The notes under the pieces are model-generated. The model was not told the origin of the DNA, ran no database searches, and was given only the letters and a program-made list of their open reading frames with translations. DNA of 64,000 bases from NCBI GenBank assembly GCA_020091685.1, contig CM034595.1, forward strand, positions 43,112,351-43,176,350, in the 5' to 3' direction. Each line of letters opens with the position of its first letter. The first letter of the stretch is position 1. This DNA comes from Lutjanus erythropterus (Eukaryota; Chordata; Actinopteri; Lutjaniformes; Lutjanidae). Made by a program: the position numbers and the translations under genes. This document shows positions 17,959-32,522 of the stretch, one piece after another.

Positions 17959-20900
17959 CTGCGTTAAGAGAAAAAGAGAGACAAATAAGCAAAGTCCTTT
18001 CTGGTAATGGGGCCTGAACTCTCTAATTTCTCCCATGTACCAGCATGAACTGGGACATCCCAGAATCACAGCTGGGAGAGGACTGTTGCATGTTGTTTCC
18101 CCTCTCTCTCTAATGTTACGATCTAATTAAGGCATAAAATGCCCCAAATAAAAGAACAAGTTATGATTTGTAATCAGTTTACCAGGATATTCACAGAGAA
18201 AAGCAGCAATTCACATAAGAAATCGTCACATTTGAGGAGCTGCAACAGACAAGTGTTTTTTTTTTTTTTGCATTAAACATCACAATAGTCTTTTCTGTTG
18301 AACAACTAATCAATTAACTGACATATTGTTGCAGCTCTAGTATTAAATAGCTGACAATTCTCATGAGATGTGATCAGTTTGTGGTGCTCAGCAGACTGTT
18401 GCAACTGTCTGCTATTCTGACATTTATACAACTACAAAACACTAGACAAACATGTACCTTAGTTACAGCCATGCAACTGTTAAATATGTTATGTTAATAC
18501 AAGAAAATGCTTAGAGATTTCAAATATGCAAATTGATCTGGATCTGAACCAGCATACACACAAATTACTGGATATATTTGGCAGCATTTTTTCATTTAAG
18601 TCAGCAAAATAGAGAAGAAAATGTTCAAAAATGACTAATTTTACAACATTAAGAAATAACAATGAAAATTCATGAATTTAAGTTTAATCACTCGCTCCTC
18701 TCAGTTTTCAGATGTTGACAAACAAACAAACTGAACTGAAACTGAAATTTTAAAGATTTCTCCCAGTGCGACTGATCAAAGTCAAAGTTAGCCACATTTT
18801 CAGACAGATGCAAAATTATAAATAAAATTATCTCAGTTTTTTCTACATTTGCTCAACATGAAAACACCACATAATCACAAAACTGGTCCAGAAATATGGT
18901 GCACATTTGCAGTGGGAGTTGTTATTAACAGTGTTGTGTGCAGAGTGGATTATTTTTTCCTTTGCTGCACTGGAAGCACATCTTTACCTTTTCCTTCAGG
19001 CAGAAGTTGGATCAGCTCATATCTGGATGCCTGTTTGGGGTCCTGATTGTGCTTTTCTAAGGCAGAGCTGATCACAGTGGGGGTCTTGTCATTGCTCGTA
19101 ACCTGAGGGGGAGAGTGGAAAATAACAATGACACTAGGACAGCTTGATTTGCACTAATGATATCCTGGGTCCATTGTATCCTGAGGATCGGATTCTGATG
19201 ACTATCATTATGGGATCCTCGCAAATAGAGGAAAGGCTGCGAGAGCAGCACGCTGCAGATAATTTGGGACAAAGCATTCTCTACAATCTCACTGCTGCTG
19301 TAAATTAGATTCAAATGGTTTAAATTAGTACCAGAATGCTTCGGTAAAGGTTTCCATCCTGCAGGCCCATCCGTATCCTGATGATTCTCATGTCGGGCCC
19401 CGAACCTTGCTGGTTATTGGTGGGGTTGTTGCCGCAGGAGGCTGATCGGCGGTGTGATTTTGTGGGAGTAGATGGAGTCAACGTGGCAGGGGTGGAGTCG
19501 CTGGTCGGAGGAGACGTGTCAACATCCAGACAGGACACAGACGGAGATCTCATATGCTGTGACAAAAATAAAAACAATGGTACTGATCATAATAAAAGGG
19601 TGTGATTGTGGTCTTTAGCTGATTTAGACAAAAGCAAAATGAGAGTCACTCCTACATACAGTGTCTGTGAATTGTGCTTAATAAATGCAATGTTGGCCTA
19701 AAAGTATAAGTAATGATATATTACCTTTGTGAGTTTTGACAGCAGATTATTGACGGGGGAGGGGAAGTCGAAGAGGCTGTCACTGTCACCCGCCAGGCTG
19801 GTCCGAGAGGTACTCAGGCTGTCAACACATGTATCAACACATTTAAATTAGGACTGAAACTAATGATTGTTTTTATCATCTATTAATAGCCGTGTAGTCA
19901 ACAACATGTCAGAGAATTGTGGAAAATGCCCATCAAATTTCCCAGAGGCGAAGGTGATGCCTTCAAATCGGTTGTTTTGCACAATGAGCAGTCCAAAGTC
20001 TGAGAATATTCCAGTTAAAATCATACAGAAGCACCGAAAAGCAGCAAAAACAGATATTTGAGAAGCTGGAAAGCAGCAAATGTTTGGCTTTTTTTAATAG
20101 CTAATCCATTTGTCTTGATCACCACTAATTTTATTTTTATTGACTAATGATTAATGGACTTATCGTGCCATCACTATTCCTTTACAGAATACTTCAGTGA
20201 TTTAGTATTGCACTTCCATAAAATCAGGGGACATGTGGGGGACATAAATAAAGAATAATGGAGGCAGCAGAGAACCAAAACTCCTACAATTCAAGTCAAG
20301 TCAATCTAATATATGTAGCCCAAAATCAGCACAAATTTACTGTAATGCAATGCAATACCATCTTTTATTGCTATTCCTGCTTGGTAAAAGCTCACATCTA
20401 TCACTCTGTGCCTCCTTTGTAAAACAGCCTCACTTTTAAAAATTTCAAGCTGATCACAGATATTTTTCAGGTGCTAGAAAGCTCCATTAGAGCCACAGAA
20501 GATATTACACATATATAAATTCTACTTAAGCAGGCAGCTTGGCCAGTGATCTTTAAACTGTGATGCTCTACATACCCCTCTAGCTTCAGTTTGGTGCATG
20601 CAGAGCTCTGTGGTCCAAGTTAGCAATAATGAATATGCAACATCCTGTTGCCGTTTAGGTTTAGAAAACAAAAGTACTTACTTTGTTTTAAGGAAAGTTC
20701 ATGGTTTGGGTTTAAATAAGTATGTTATGTAGGTTAAGTAGGTCTACATCCTGACCTTCAAAAAAAAAAAAAGCAACGTTCTAAGTCATCACCCTGTTGA
20801 AGCCTATTAAAGATACTAAAACAATTTCAATTAAACTGCAATAAAGTGACTCCTGATCTGCCACGTAAGGAACAAAGAATGACACATGCACAGGGTCAGA

Positions 20901-21167
20901 AACAGATACAGGGGACTGTCCCACTGACTGTAGGTCCAGTAACCCAGTCGTAATAACAAGAAGACCAAAATTACACCATTACACAGGGAAACCCTGCGGT
21001 AGAGCAGTGCCTCCAGAAATGATGCTGGGGGTGGGGGGGGGGGGGGGGCATGTGTCATAGTTTGAAACACAAGGCCACTGACCAAGCTGCCGTATTTCAC
21101 ACGTTGGAAGTGAGAACATGTTGACTTAACATATTCTGAATTGTGTGAATTTGATATTTTGGTCATT

Positions 21168-21220
<53 letters not shown>

Positions 21221-24200
21221 AATTACTCTGGGCACTGTGTGATGATGACTGTTGGAGTAAGGCCACGGGGGCTCGGCTCAGTAGGCGCTTCAATTTCATT
21301 GGACAGCCTGTAACTGAAATAGACATAAACAGTCATCATCCAGCAAACACAAATTTAAACTTGACAAGTGTGTTTTTTAATAAGGACAACAAACATGTCA
21401 ATTGCTGTTTTTAATGCATTTAAGACATTTGTTTAATGAGTAACTGAACCAAACATACAGTACAGATCAGAACCATCCTGCCGAGGGCTCTAATCCGGCC
21501 GACCAGATTTCTTTAGTTCAAAAGTTTAAAAAGAGAGTCAAAAAATTGCAGAGAAGTAATTCATTCCAATCCTTTTGAGATAATGCACTGCTATTCCTGA
21601 TATGTCCACCAGGAGTCGTGCTAATAATAAGAGTAACAGACCCTGTGCTGGATACGTTATTATTGATCCCACAAGCTTACGTAAAAGGCTAAATGACACA
21701 ACGCAGTCAGTCAGAGACTACTGTTCATGCAGGAGCTCCCAGTCGAAAATATCTTTGCCAAAAAGGATAAAAGTATCTGTCTTTCCAAGAAAAATGGACC
21801 AGTTCCTATTTCTTCACTTGTAATGACAGTATGACTGACTGGATGTGGAAAAACTGAGACATACTGTTGAAACTGCATTTATTTTTCTCAAGACATCTCA
21901 AGCTGTTCGTCATTTGTAAATGGATGGTTCATTAACTGTGAATGTTTTCAGAATCTGCTTGTGCTTCTTTGCACACTTTACACATCCAGATCTCTGCATC
22001 TCTATGCAATTATCCATTTGCAAGGCAATGTAATTTATTTTTCACTTAGTAACATGCAACACACCATGTGTTTTTTACAACATATGTGCAACTATTCTTG
22101 ACAATTATCAATATATCTGTCCATATATGTATATATGTGGATTTTTTAATATACTACTATACTATACTGCTTTCCAGCTGCTGTAACATGTGAATTTTCC
22201 CCATGTGGGATCAATAAAGTTTATCTTATCTTATCTTATCTTATCTCATTGTATCTTATCTTATCTCATTTTATCTTATCTTATCTTATTTTATTTTATC
22301 TGATCTTATCTTATCTAGGTTATCATGCAACGGTTTTACTGGTTTAGCTCACTTGAGATGAAATTGGGCTGTATTTGCTTCTTGAACTAAAATGAGTTTG
22401 ACCTTCCTGGTATAGATATTTACCTTTGCTCCTCTGTTAGTGTCGGTACGCTCTGATACCACTGTGTGAAGGCCTCGTCAACGGTGAAAACACAGTTTTT
22501 GCAGGAAGACTGCAGGAGCCGGATTTGAGCTAAAACCTCAAATTCCTGTTAACAGAGAGACATGTCACCACAAAGTTTCATAATAAAAAAAAGCACCCAT
22601 GCTGGCAGATCTAGTACCGCTGTGGCAGTTCTTTTTTTCCCCACATCTTGCACCTCACAGCGCCCTCCACTTAATCATTTCCTCCCTCTGATATCACGTT
22701 ACCTCTGCTCGCTCTAATACTCTCTTATCCCAAAAATTATCCTCCTCTTTTTACAGCTCTTACTCTGTTCACTTCTTCTCTCTAACAGGATTTTTGTCAG
22801 GGTGCTACAGTTCTTACTCATGCACACTTTACTACCTGCTTGTTATGTCAGGGCTGCAGAACCAGAAGTTTAGTCCACAACACTACTCAGTATCAGAGCA
22901 TCAGCTAAATGCGATGTGTCTTATTTTACAACCACAATTCCAAAACAGTTGGGACGTTGTGTAAAATGTAAATAAAACCAGAATGCAATTAGTTGCAAAT
23001 CCATTTCAACCTATATTCAATTTAGTGTAGTACAAAGATATTTAATGTTCACAGTGATAAACTTAGTTTTTTTTGTAAATATACACTCATTCTGAATTTG
23101 ATGCCTACAACATGTTCTACAAAAGTTAAAACAAGGGCAACAAAAGCCTGTGAAAGTTGTGGATTACTCAGAAAACACCAGTTTGGAAAACTTCACAGGT
23201 AAACTGGTTGATTGGTAACAGGTGACAGTATCATGATTGGATATTAAACCTCACCCTCCAAAGGCTCAGTCATTCACAAGCAAAGATGGGGTGTGGTTCA
23301 TCACTTAGTGTAAAAATATGCAGCCAAATAGTCCAACATCAATGTTTCTCAATGCACACTTGCAAGGAATTTAGGAATTTCACCATCTTCAATCCGTAAT
23401 ATCATAAAATAAATTCAGAGAATCCAGATAAATCTGCATGTAAGAGGGAAGGCCAAAAATGCAACAGTGAATGCTCGTGACCTTTGACCTCTCAGGTGGT
23501 GCTACATTAAAAACTGCCATGATTCTATAAAAGATACAACTACATGAATGTTTGTCGGTCAACACAGTTTGATGCTGCAGCTACAAATGCAAGTTAAGAC
23601 CACGCAAAGTGAAAAACAACAACATCCAGAAACGCTGCAGACTTCTCATCTGTCTCGAGCTCATCTGACATGAACTGACGCAAAGTGGAAAAGTGTGCTG
23701 TGGCCTGATAAGCCCACATTTCAAATCGTTTTCAATTTCGACACTGACGCCCCCATTACGCTGAAAGGTACATACAGGTTTTGGAGCAATATATGCTGCA
23801 ATCCAGATGTCGTTTTCAGAAACGCCTCCGCTTATTTCAGCAAGACAACGCCAAGACACATTCTGCACGTGTTACAACAGCGTGGCTTTGCGGTAAAAGA
23901 GTTTAGGTACTAGACTGACCTTCCTTTAGTCCAGATCTGGACTGTTGAGCACCTGAAGTCGTATATCAAGCAAGAATGGGAAAGAATTTCACTTTCAAAA
24001 CTTTTCAAAATTAGTGTCCACTTACCAAACGCTTACTTAAAAGAAAAGCTGATGCAATACAGTAGTAAACAACAATCTTTTTTGAAACATGTTGCAAGCA
24101 TCAAATTCAGTATGAGTGTATATTTACAAAAAAATATATAAAGTTTATCAGTTTGAACATTAAATATCTTGCCCTTGTAATGTATTTAATTGAATACAAG

Positions 24201-27200
24201 TCAGAAGTTTTTGCAAATCAATGAATTCTGTGTGTATTCAATATTTACACAGCATCCCAACTCTTTTGGAGTTGGTGCTTTAGGTAAATTATTCAACTGA
24301 TGCATATTTCAACACTCACCCTTCTCCTTTTGTCAAAGTTGATGTAGCCGTTCTGCAAAGAGAGGAACAGGATGTGTTATGTCAGTCTGATAATTGTAAA
24401 ATACTGAGCAACTTCCAGGGGTTGTGACCGGCTTTCCCCTTGATAGAGATGAGAGTGACTTACATCCAGCCTGTCTTTGACCGCCGTGTCCAGCATGGTG
24501 AGGTCTGTGAGGAAGATACCCAGGTAGGGCACGGTGCCCTGGGCATTGGACTGTGTAAAAAAAAAAAAAAAGAGAGAGACAGAGAGAGAGAGAAAGAAGT
24601 GTTTCATCTGTTCCCCTGAGGTTTCTATTCACATCGTAAAGAGCCCACACAGCGAGGGATTTCAGAGCAGTCGCCTGCAGCTATTTTTCAAACGATGGCT
24701 CAGGATTCAGCACATCACACACACACACGCGACAGCCTCTCTGTTCCACTTCGCTGCTGCATGCCGGTCGATCCCCCTTACAACCCTCCATCAAACCACT
24801 GAAACACCCCCCGCTTAGCAAAAACCGACATCAGTGTCAATGTTTGAATGCAGGGTTTCGTAGGAAAACAGCATTTTCAAGTCCTTTAAGTTTTGAAATC
24901 CATTATTAAGCTCTCAGCAAAACCAGATTTTTGTCATTTATTCCTGAGTGCTGATGGTTGCATTGTATATACAATCAGATCAGATACATAAACCCTAAAA
25001 ATAGTTCAACCACATTTTTCACAAGATGTTACACCACATTTTGTCCCCTAACTTTTACAATACTAATGACACTTTTGCAGGGTGTTACATCATTCCTAAA
25101 TTTTCCAAGGTCTCCCATAAAGGCCTGTGGGGGTGTATCACTCCTCAGGCTAAAATGATTGGTATGCACACCAGACGTGGGCTGTAAAGTTAGTGAGAAT
25201 TGTTCTTTTTTATGTGCTTGAAGATCTGAGGTTTTGCCTCAGCGACTTAATGTCGAGGTCATTTTAAGTTACTCCGCTGAGACTGAAACTATCTGAAATG
25301 TCTTGGTGACTTAAAATGATTTGGCACCCCAGTGAGAATCATTTATAAATGTTGAACTATGCATGTGGGAGTTCATTTTCCCTAACCTAATATGTTCAAC
25401 CCTTCAGAAACAAGCCTGCCACCCTAAAAGCTCCACCGCTGACCGTCTCTATGCCCAGTCAACTTACCCTGTTAAGATATTTGTTGTTGAGCCTGTTGTC
25501 AAGGTTGGCGAACTTTGACGTGCCCTCCTGCAGGACAAACGCAAGGAAATTCTCAGGTTAAAGTTCATTCTTGATCTTGGAAACAGCTGTGGTTTGTTGT
25601 GTCCATTTAGTAGCTGTTCTGGATATTTCAGTAATATCACATGATCCTCATCAGCAGACGTTTAATAAGTCTGGACTTCAAAACACGTTTTAACCAACAT
25701 GGATGAGAGGTCCTGAGAGCGCTCAGAAAAATGAAACATCTGAAATTCTATGAGTGCATTTGGATGCACATTTAGTATCCTGGTTATGATTTGGTTCTTG
25801 GAGCGTCTTGGTTATTTATTGCACAAAACAGCTTATCCCAGTTTCAGAAACCTAGATAAGACCATACCCCAGTTTCCAGAAACCTGGATATGCTACTGAT
25901 AGTACCCCAATAGAAACCAGTCTACTGTGGCATGTAAACACCTCATCCAGGTCTCTGGACCATCTCATAGTGGCGTAGTGATGTTAGAAATGAAGCCAAA
26001 CCAGCAGGCAGACAATCAGAAACCTGGATACTGTTTAACTTTTATGATTATGTACACAGTGATGTTTGATGGACACAGTTATTTTGTTGATCCGTGACTT
26101 GCAAATTGACTCATGAATGACCCTATTGAGCACTACAGTTGAGAGGATGTTAGAGATCCAAGACGAAACTGACAAAACTGACCAAAGTGTGGGAGAAAAA
26201 GCTGCGATTACAAATCTGCTACTCTCATGGATTTAAGAATTCACAGGACAGCTCAGGTACTGATAATTCAGAGCCACGGTTTGGGCCATGGATTCTAACT
26301 TGTGCAAACCTCAGTGAGCCCCTGCACTCTGCTGCTGTGGGATGGAGAGGGGGGAGGCAGGCTAATTGCGGGGGATGCATTTTGGTCATTTTTTTGACAT
26401 GGGGGATGCTATCCACCCTCAAATCGCCTATTGTTCATTAACCTAAACTAGACTCTACATGGGCTTTTATTTGATAAAAAAAATAAATATTCAGGGTGAT
26501 AAAAAATATATATGCCATTATAAAAAATATAAATTATCATAAATGTACCATTTAACTCGATAAAGTTGGATCCTGTGATGACAACTGATATAAACATCAA
26601 TTTCTATGACACTAATAAGTTGCCACTGCTCAGTATAAGGAGTTGTCATGACAACTTGACAGTAGCCAAGAAGACATAGTCTGTTTTCATGCTATATAAT
26701 ACACTGCTGTTACACTGCTAAATGCCTCAATGACAGTGTTATGAATAATTTCTTTCCCCAAACTTTTAGCAAGTCTTTTATTAGTCTGAATCATTCATCT
26801 TACACTCTGTCTGCTCGTTGTAGTCATTTTTAGACAAGCTGAGAGATGAAGGGAAGCAAGTAACTGTGCTGAAAAGAAAAAAAATCAAAGGGCAACAGAA
26901 GGCAATGGTGTTTTTCTGGAATCAAAGCTTGAAGTGAAGCCTTCAAAATGAAAGCAAATGTTTGGATGAATTCCTTTGGGGGTATCACGGGTAAAATCGC
27001 AGCTAATGCAAAGGTATTGATGCTGCACTGCACCATAACAGCGAATGAAAACACAGCTAATCCTGCCAACTTCCTCAACTCTCTGACACAGTGCAAACTA
27101 AATATAATGTACGTCTTCACATGAGTGTCTCACATTGAAGTGAAAGTGTTGACAGAATAAGGGCAGTTCTACTCAACCAGATTAGACTGGTTTCTGGTCT

Positions 27201-30200
27201 TTAAAAGCAGTCATAAATCTCTACCACTCAATGTTGTTTGCAGCCGAGGATAAGGCTCGACATCAGTCTGTGCAATTTAAAAAATGTGGTCCACTAGTGG
27301 CACTTGACAGACACATTATTGCCGTTCAAATTATGGGATGCTCGTCACCAGGATGTGAGATATCAGTCAAAGTGCAGAAGAGTCATAGGGTTTTTCACAG
27401 CTGCAGTTAGAGGCTTAACAGACGCCGCTGTATGCCCGCAGTCTGCATGCATGTTGGCTGGTCACTCCACTACTTTGGACCAGACTGAAATATCTGGACA
27501 ACTACTGGATGGATTCAGAGGAATTAGCAATTTAAATTTTGACAGCACACATCATGTGTTGTATAAAATATTTTTTTCTGTGCAATTGTAATATTTAACG
27601 CTAAATATATTAGTCGTACATTGAGCAATGAGATTTTAATTTGTTAACAAGAATATATTTTGTGGCTGATAATAATGATAAAGGTTATATATACATGACT
27701 TATCAAACAAGCAGTTACAAAGTGTTTTACAAGGCCACCAAACACTGGCTCCAGATATGATCTTTCACGTTTTGCACATCAACACTAGATGCCACTAAAT
27801 CCTGCACAAAGGGATAGTTCACCTACCCATCCTGTAAAAAAATGTGCAAATTTAATAAGAATTCTTTCATAAGTTTTTGAAACGTTCAAAGGGATAGTTC
27901 ACCTAAAAATTAAAGTTCAGTCATTTTCTACTCACCCTCATGTAGACTGAAGGTCTGGTTTAATTTTTTGGTCCATAAAACTCTCCTGGAGTTTCACAGG
28001 AAAACTGCAGAATCTGCAAAATCTGCCAAACAATTTAAGTCAATGGTGACCAGTTTTCAAACGAAAAAAAAACATGAACTGCCTCCATGCTACTTGTCTG
28101 GCGTAATCCAAGTCTCCTAAAGCCCCAACATGCCGTTCACTTGTGCACACACACCGGCTCACCACACACACCTAGCTCAGATGGTGTGCACGTGCATGTG
28201 CACGTGGCGCCAATCTCAGGATCTACAGTGAAGATTTGTGCTAAATCTATTTATGCTTTCAAGTAAATTTGGCATGTTGAAGCTTTCCTTGTTTTTTTTT
28301 TACATTTGAAGACTGGTCACCGTTCACTTATATTGTTTGTTTGGGAGACTTTGCAGCACTGTTTTCCCGTGAAACTCCAGCAGTTTTGTGGACTAAAAAC
28401 TAAACACGACTTTCAATCGACATGAGGGTGAGCAGATAATTGTTGGGTGATGAACTATCCCTTTAAATGTGTCACACTTTTAAATGTAATTAAATTTGGT
28501 ACAAACATGTTTTTTCACAGGATGACTTCACAGGAAAACTTTGTGACTTCTCGTCTAGTGCAATCATCCATCATCAAATTTGCAAAAAGTCTGCAAAACT
28601 AATGACATTGTCATGAACATCTCAGGTGTACTTTGTGTTAATTATCAAACATTTGCATGCAAACACGCACAAGTAAGGTGGTTACCATAGTATACCTTCT
28701 AAACATCAGTATGTTGGCGATGTCACTGTGAGCATGTTAGTATGCGTGCATGTTTGCTTCCACCTCACAGAGCTGCTGGTGTGGCTGTAGACTTTCAGTC
28801 TTGTTTAACGACATCCTGCTTAATTCTCATGATGTTAGCACAATAAAAGATATCAGAGGCACGGAGAGTATTTGACATTTTGTTTTCCACATAGATTAGC
28901 TCATGAATTAAGCAGTCATTTCATAAGGCCCAAAATTGTGATAATATTGAGTCAAGCTCAGGTAATTAAGTCCCAAACCAAGACCTGTAGTATCTTTCTT
29001 TCTTAATGTAAAACTACTGCTTCAGGAGATAATGCATCTGCAGTTTACACACAGGCGTAAACCCGAGGTGTCTGTAGTGACAGGGAGAAAGTTAGAGAAA
29101 AAAAATATCTTTGAAGATTTTTTCAACAACGCGGTGAAAAGATGAGCAGTACAAGCATCCAAGAACAGCACAGATCTGAGTAAGAATAGGGCTGAAACAA
29201 GGCCAAAATATCAGAAAAGAGTTGTTGAAATCTGACTCCAGAACAAAACCGCACTCCGACACGACAACCCTGTGACTGAGAGTTCAAACTGGCAGCTTTC
29301 AAGCACAAGAAACTGCTCCTCCAGCCTCTAACAATTAGTTGAATCATTAGCCAGCACACAAGTGATCAAACAACAAGATATCACGGAAATATGCATTCAG
29401 ACTCAAGCGTTTTACTTAAAACCAAATAAAACTGATTTCATGCTGTGTCAGGACCAAAGTAGAAAAAGGCCCCTGTGTGCCATGAATACAAGATCAAATT
29501 TCTCACTGAACCTGTTTTATTAACGTTGTGTAAAATATGTATTATACAATCATTCTGCCTCATTTCCTGTTGTTAACCCAACCAATTTTGAAAATACTGT
29601 ATCCCACATTTCCATGATGTTTTTTTTTTGTCTTGACAGAAACTTACCTCCTTCAGGAGTTCTCTGCTCTGTGAGTAGTTGTCCTTGTCTGAGAAGATTT
29701 CTGACAGCTCCTCGTATCTCCTCACTGCCTCCCTGTCCAGAGACCAGAACAGAAAAGTCATGTTCAGAATTACTTTATTAGTGATACAGTTACTCCCATT
29801 CAACAATAGAAATATATAGCAAAGAGGAGTATAAGAAAAATATCAAACAGAAAAAAGAGGAAATGTAGAAATATGTGCACCATACCACAATATATAACTA
29901 TATTTACAAATTACATGTATATGTATGTATATTACAATATTTAATTACAATGAACAAACAATATGAATAAACATAATGCTGAAAACTGGGTCTATAAATA
30001 AGTGTGTTAAACTTCAAGAATATTATAAACAAAGTGTTTTAAATAAGAGTATTATCTGAAATATAAATTTGTTGCACTACTGATGTCAGTGCATACATAA
30101 TTATTATGGCAAACAATATTGCACGGTTTAATTATTGCACAAAAATATTGTAATGTTCATACATTTGAAATGTAATGAAGATATGTTGCTGGAGCTGAAT

Positions 30201-32466
30201 TTGAAGAGTCTGCATGATCAAAAGCATGTATTTTCTGATGATGAGAGACTGAAGGAAAAATGTAGTAATAAATGTTTACTGATGATTCAGAGACCATGCC
30301 GTGACTGAAAATGGTTTGGGTTTGCTGTTGAGGGGACAATACTTGCTGAAGTGGCATGTTTTTTTCTTTTAGATTAAGCAAAGACATTTTACTTCTGCTT
30401 CTTCATGATGTTGACTTCAGGTTTATTTACAAGGTTGCCTTGGTGCTTAAGACATAAATAAAGTATTCTAAAGTTATCATCAGTTTCCTATAATGTTGTT
30501 TGAAACTGTAAAGAAACTTTCCTCCTCATCCCAACCATGCTCAAGCTGTATTAAATGGACAATTCAACACTTTTTATGAGGATGTCCAATCGGAGTTTAC
30601 GGCATATGTAGTCTATTGAAGTCCACGCTGCTTCAATAGACTACAAATACCATCAGCCCTGACTGGACAGCAAAACAAGGGATGAAGTTCTGCACATCTG
30701 AACGTTATTATACCATACATACTTTTTAAAACTTCAAAGTATTTTCAATTTGGTAATATAGTATGATTCAATTAATTGATTAACCCTTCAGTCAATAAAA
30801 TATCAGAAAACAGCGAACAATGTCTTCCATTATCTTGTTTTGTTCAATGAACGGTCCAAAAACACAAAAATATAGATTTTCTTTTATTTATAAGTCAAAT
30901 AAAAACAGCAAATCCTCAAAATTAAGAAGCTGGAACTAGGGATCATTTGTTATTTTTGCTTGCAACATGACTAGAGCTGCGGCGATTTATCAATTAAACG
31001 ATTATTAATCAATTAATAAATTTACTGCAGACTATTTTGATAATATGTCTCTGTTCCATTTACAGTAGTTGTGACAATCAGTGAACATGCACAATAACAA
31101 TATTATAGTTATGAGACAGTGAGAAAGAGCTTTTATTTTGAAAATAAGACTATAATGTGAACTGGAGACCTTTATTATCACCGCTGCAATTCCTCGGTCA
31201 CCAGCAGAGGTCAATAAAGTCCTCAATTACTTACTATTACAATACCTACAGTATTACACATCCCAATGCATGGTACAGATCAAAACTACAGTTTCACCCC
31301 TGAGTCATGATACAGATTTGCACAACTGTTGCATGTCAGACTTTTCAACTGTTTTATTCATTGTTTTATTTTTTAGTCATTTTTTAAATGACTTTATTGC
31401 ATGTTTGTTCATTGCAAGTTATTAAATTCATCACTTATTTTATTCATCCCGCCACATTTACACAGTTTTTACAGACTGAATGAAGGATATGAAACAAAGG
31501 TAGAGGAAGATAAAAAAGAAATCAGGGGAAGAGAAAAGGATGGAGGGAAGGATCCTTCTGTACTTTCCTATAATTAATTTATTTCAGTTTTACTATTCTA
31601 CACCATTTCCTTGATCTGTTTACTCCAGTATTTTGTGAATTCCTCTTCTGTGTTTCTATACGTAATTCTTTATAATCTTCTTTAGCTGTTTTTGTTCATT
31701 TTTATAATCATTTAAATGTATACTTCTCTTATTACTTGCAAGTTGTTTATTTTCATGTTGTCCTGACTTTTTTTTAGCTTTTGAGTATTTTTTATGACCG
31801 AAATCAGAAAGTACTGCAAACTAGGGATTTCATTCTTGAGTGTAAATTCTCAGTGTGAAATTGCACATGACAAAGCCTTGATTTTTTAAATCTTAATTCT
31901 TTTTTTAAAGAGACAGTTGTCGAGCTGCAGACCTGTCAGTGTCCTGCCACGTCTTCCTCAGCCGGTGGATGGGGTTACTCTGCAGGGCTGACACGATGGC
32001 ATATAGCGAGGAGAAGTTCTTCCTGGCTCTGCACTCCTGTTGCAAGCACACACATATACACACACAGATAAATGCACTCATTTGCATGCACACACACACA
32101 CACATACACACACAGACAGACACACATATGCTCACTGTAACAGAACACCTGTGGCTGTGGAGCTGGCTGGTATTCAGTTACAGTGTCGGCCTGAGGTGCT
32201 GAATAATGTATACTGCTAAAGAGGTTTGTCCCAGAAGAAACCTGCGATGAGCTCAGGACGGCAGTTTGGCAGCAAACCAGTGATGCCCCACTTTGCCAAA
32301 GAGGATGTTAGTGTGTGTGAGTCTGTGTCTTTGTGTGTATGTGATGAGAAATGCAGCTTCATACAGGAGAGAAGCTTCGCATTATTCACAGATAAAGAGG
32401 CCTGGTAAGGAATAAAACTGCTCATGTGACCATAACAACCAAGGACAGGATATGTTTATGTGTGTG

Positions 32467-32522
<56 letters not shown>

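Larger units (their letters stand above)
19819..22423 (-). other. rgl2 intron 14
   Basis: Holds an AT-rich repeat copy (19858-20165), a poly-A run near 20761, a 20-odd base poly-G tract (21027-21048), a long (GT)n (21173-21218), and a LINE 3' end with a (TTATC)n tail (about 21600-22317). Confidence 0.75.
25528..29647 (-). other. rgl2 intron 10
   Basis: This 4.1-kb intron holds a palindromic fold-back MITE (27888-28465) and a multi-copy repeat fragment (28540-28830). At 25.80-25.97 kb are short inverted motifs (cccagtttcagaaacctaga, agtttccagaaacctggata). The remainder is unremarkable. Confidence 0.65.
29733..31932 (-). other. rgl2 intron 9
   Basis: AT-rich. Holds a perfect 15-bp hairpin (30607-30645) and an AT-rich repeat copy (30775-31045). 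Nothing else recognised. Confidence 0.65.
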
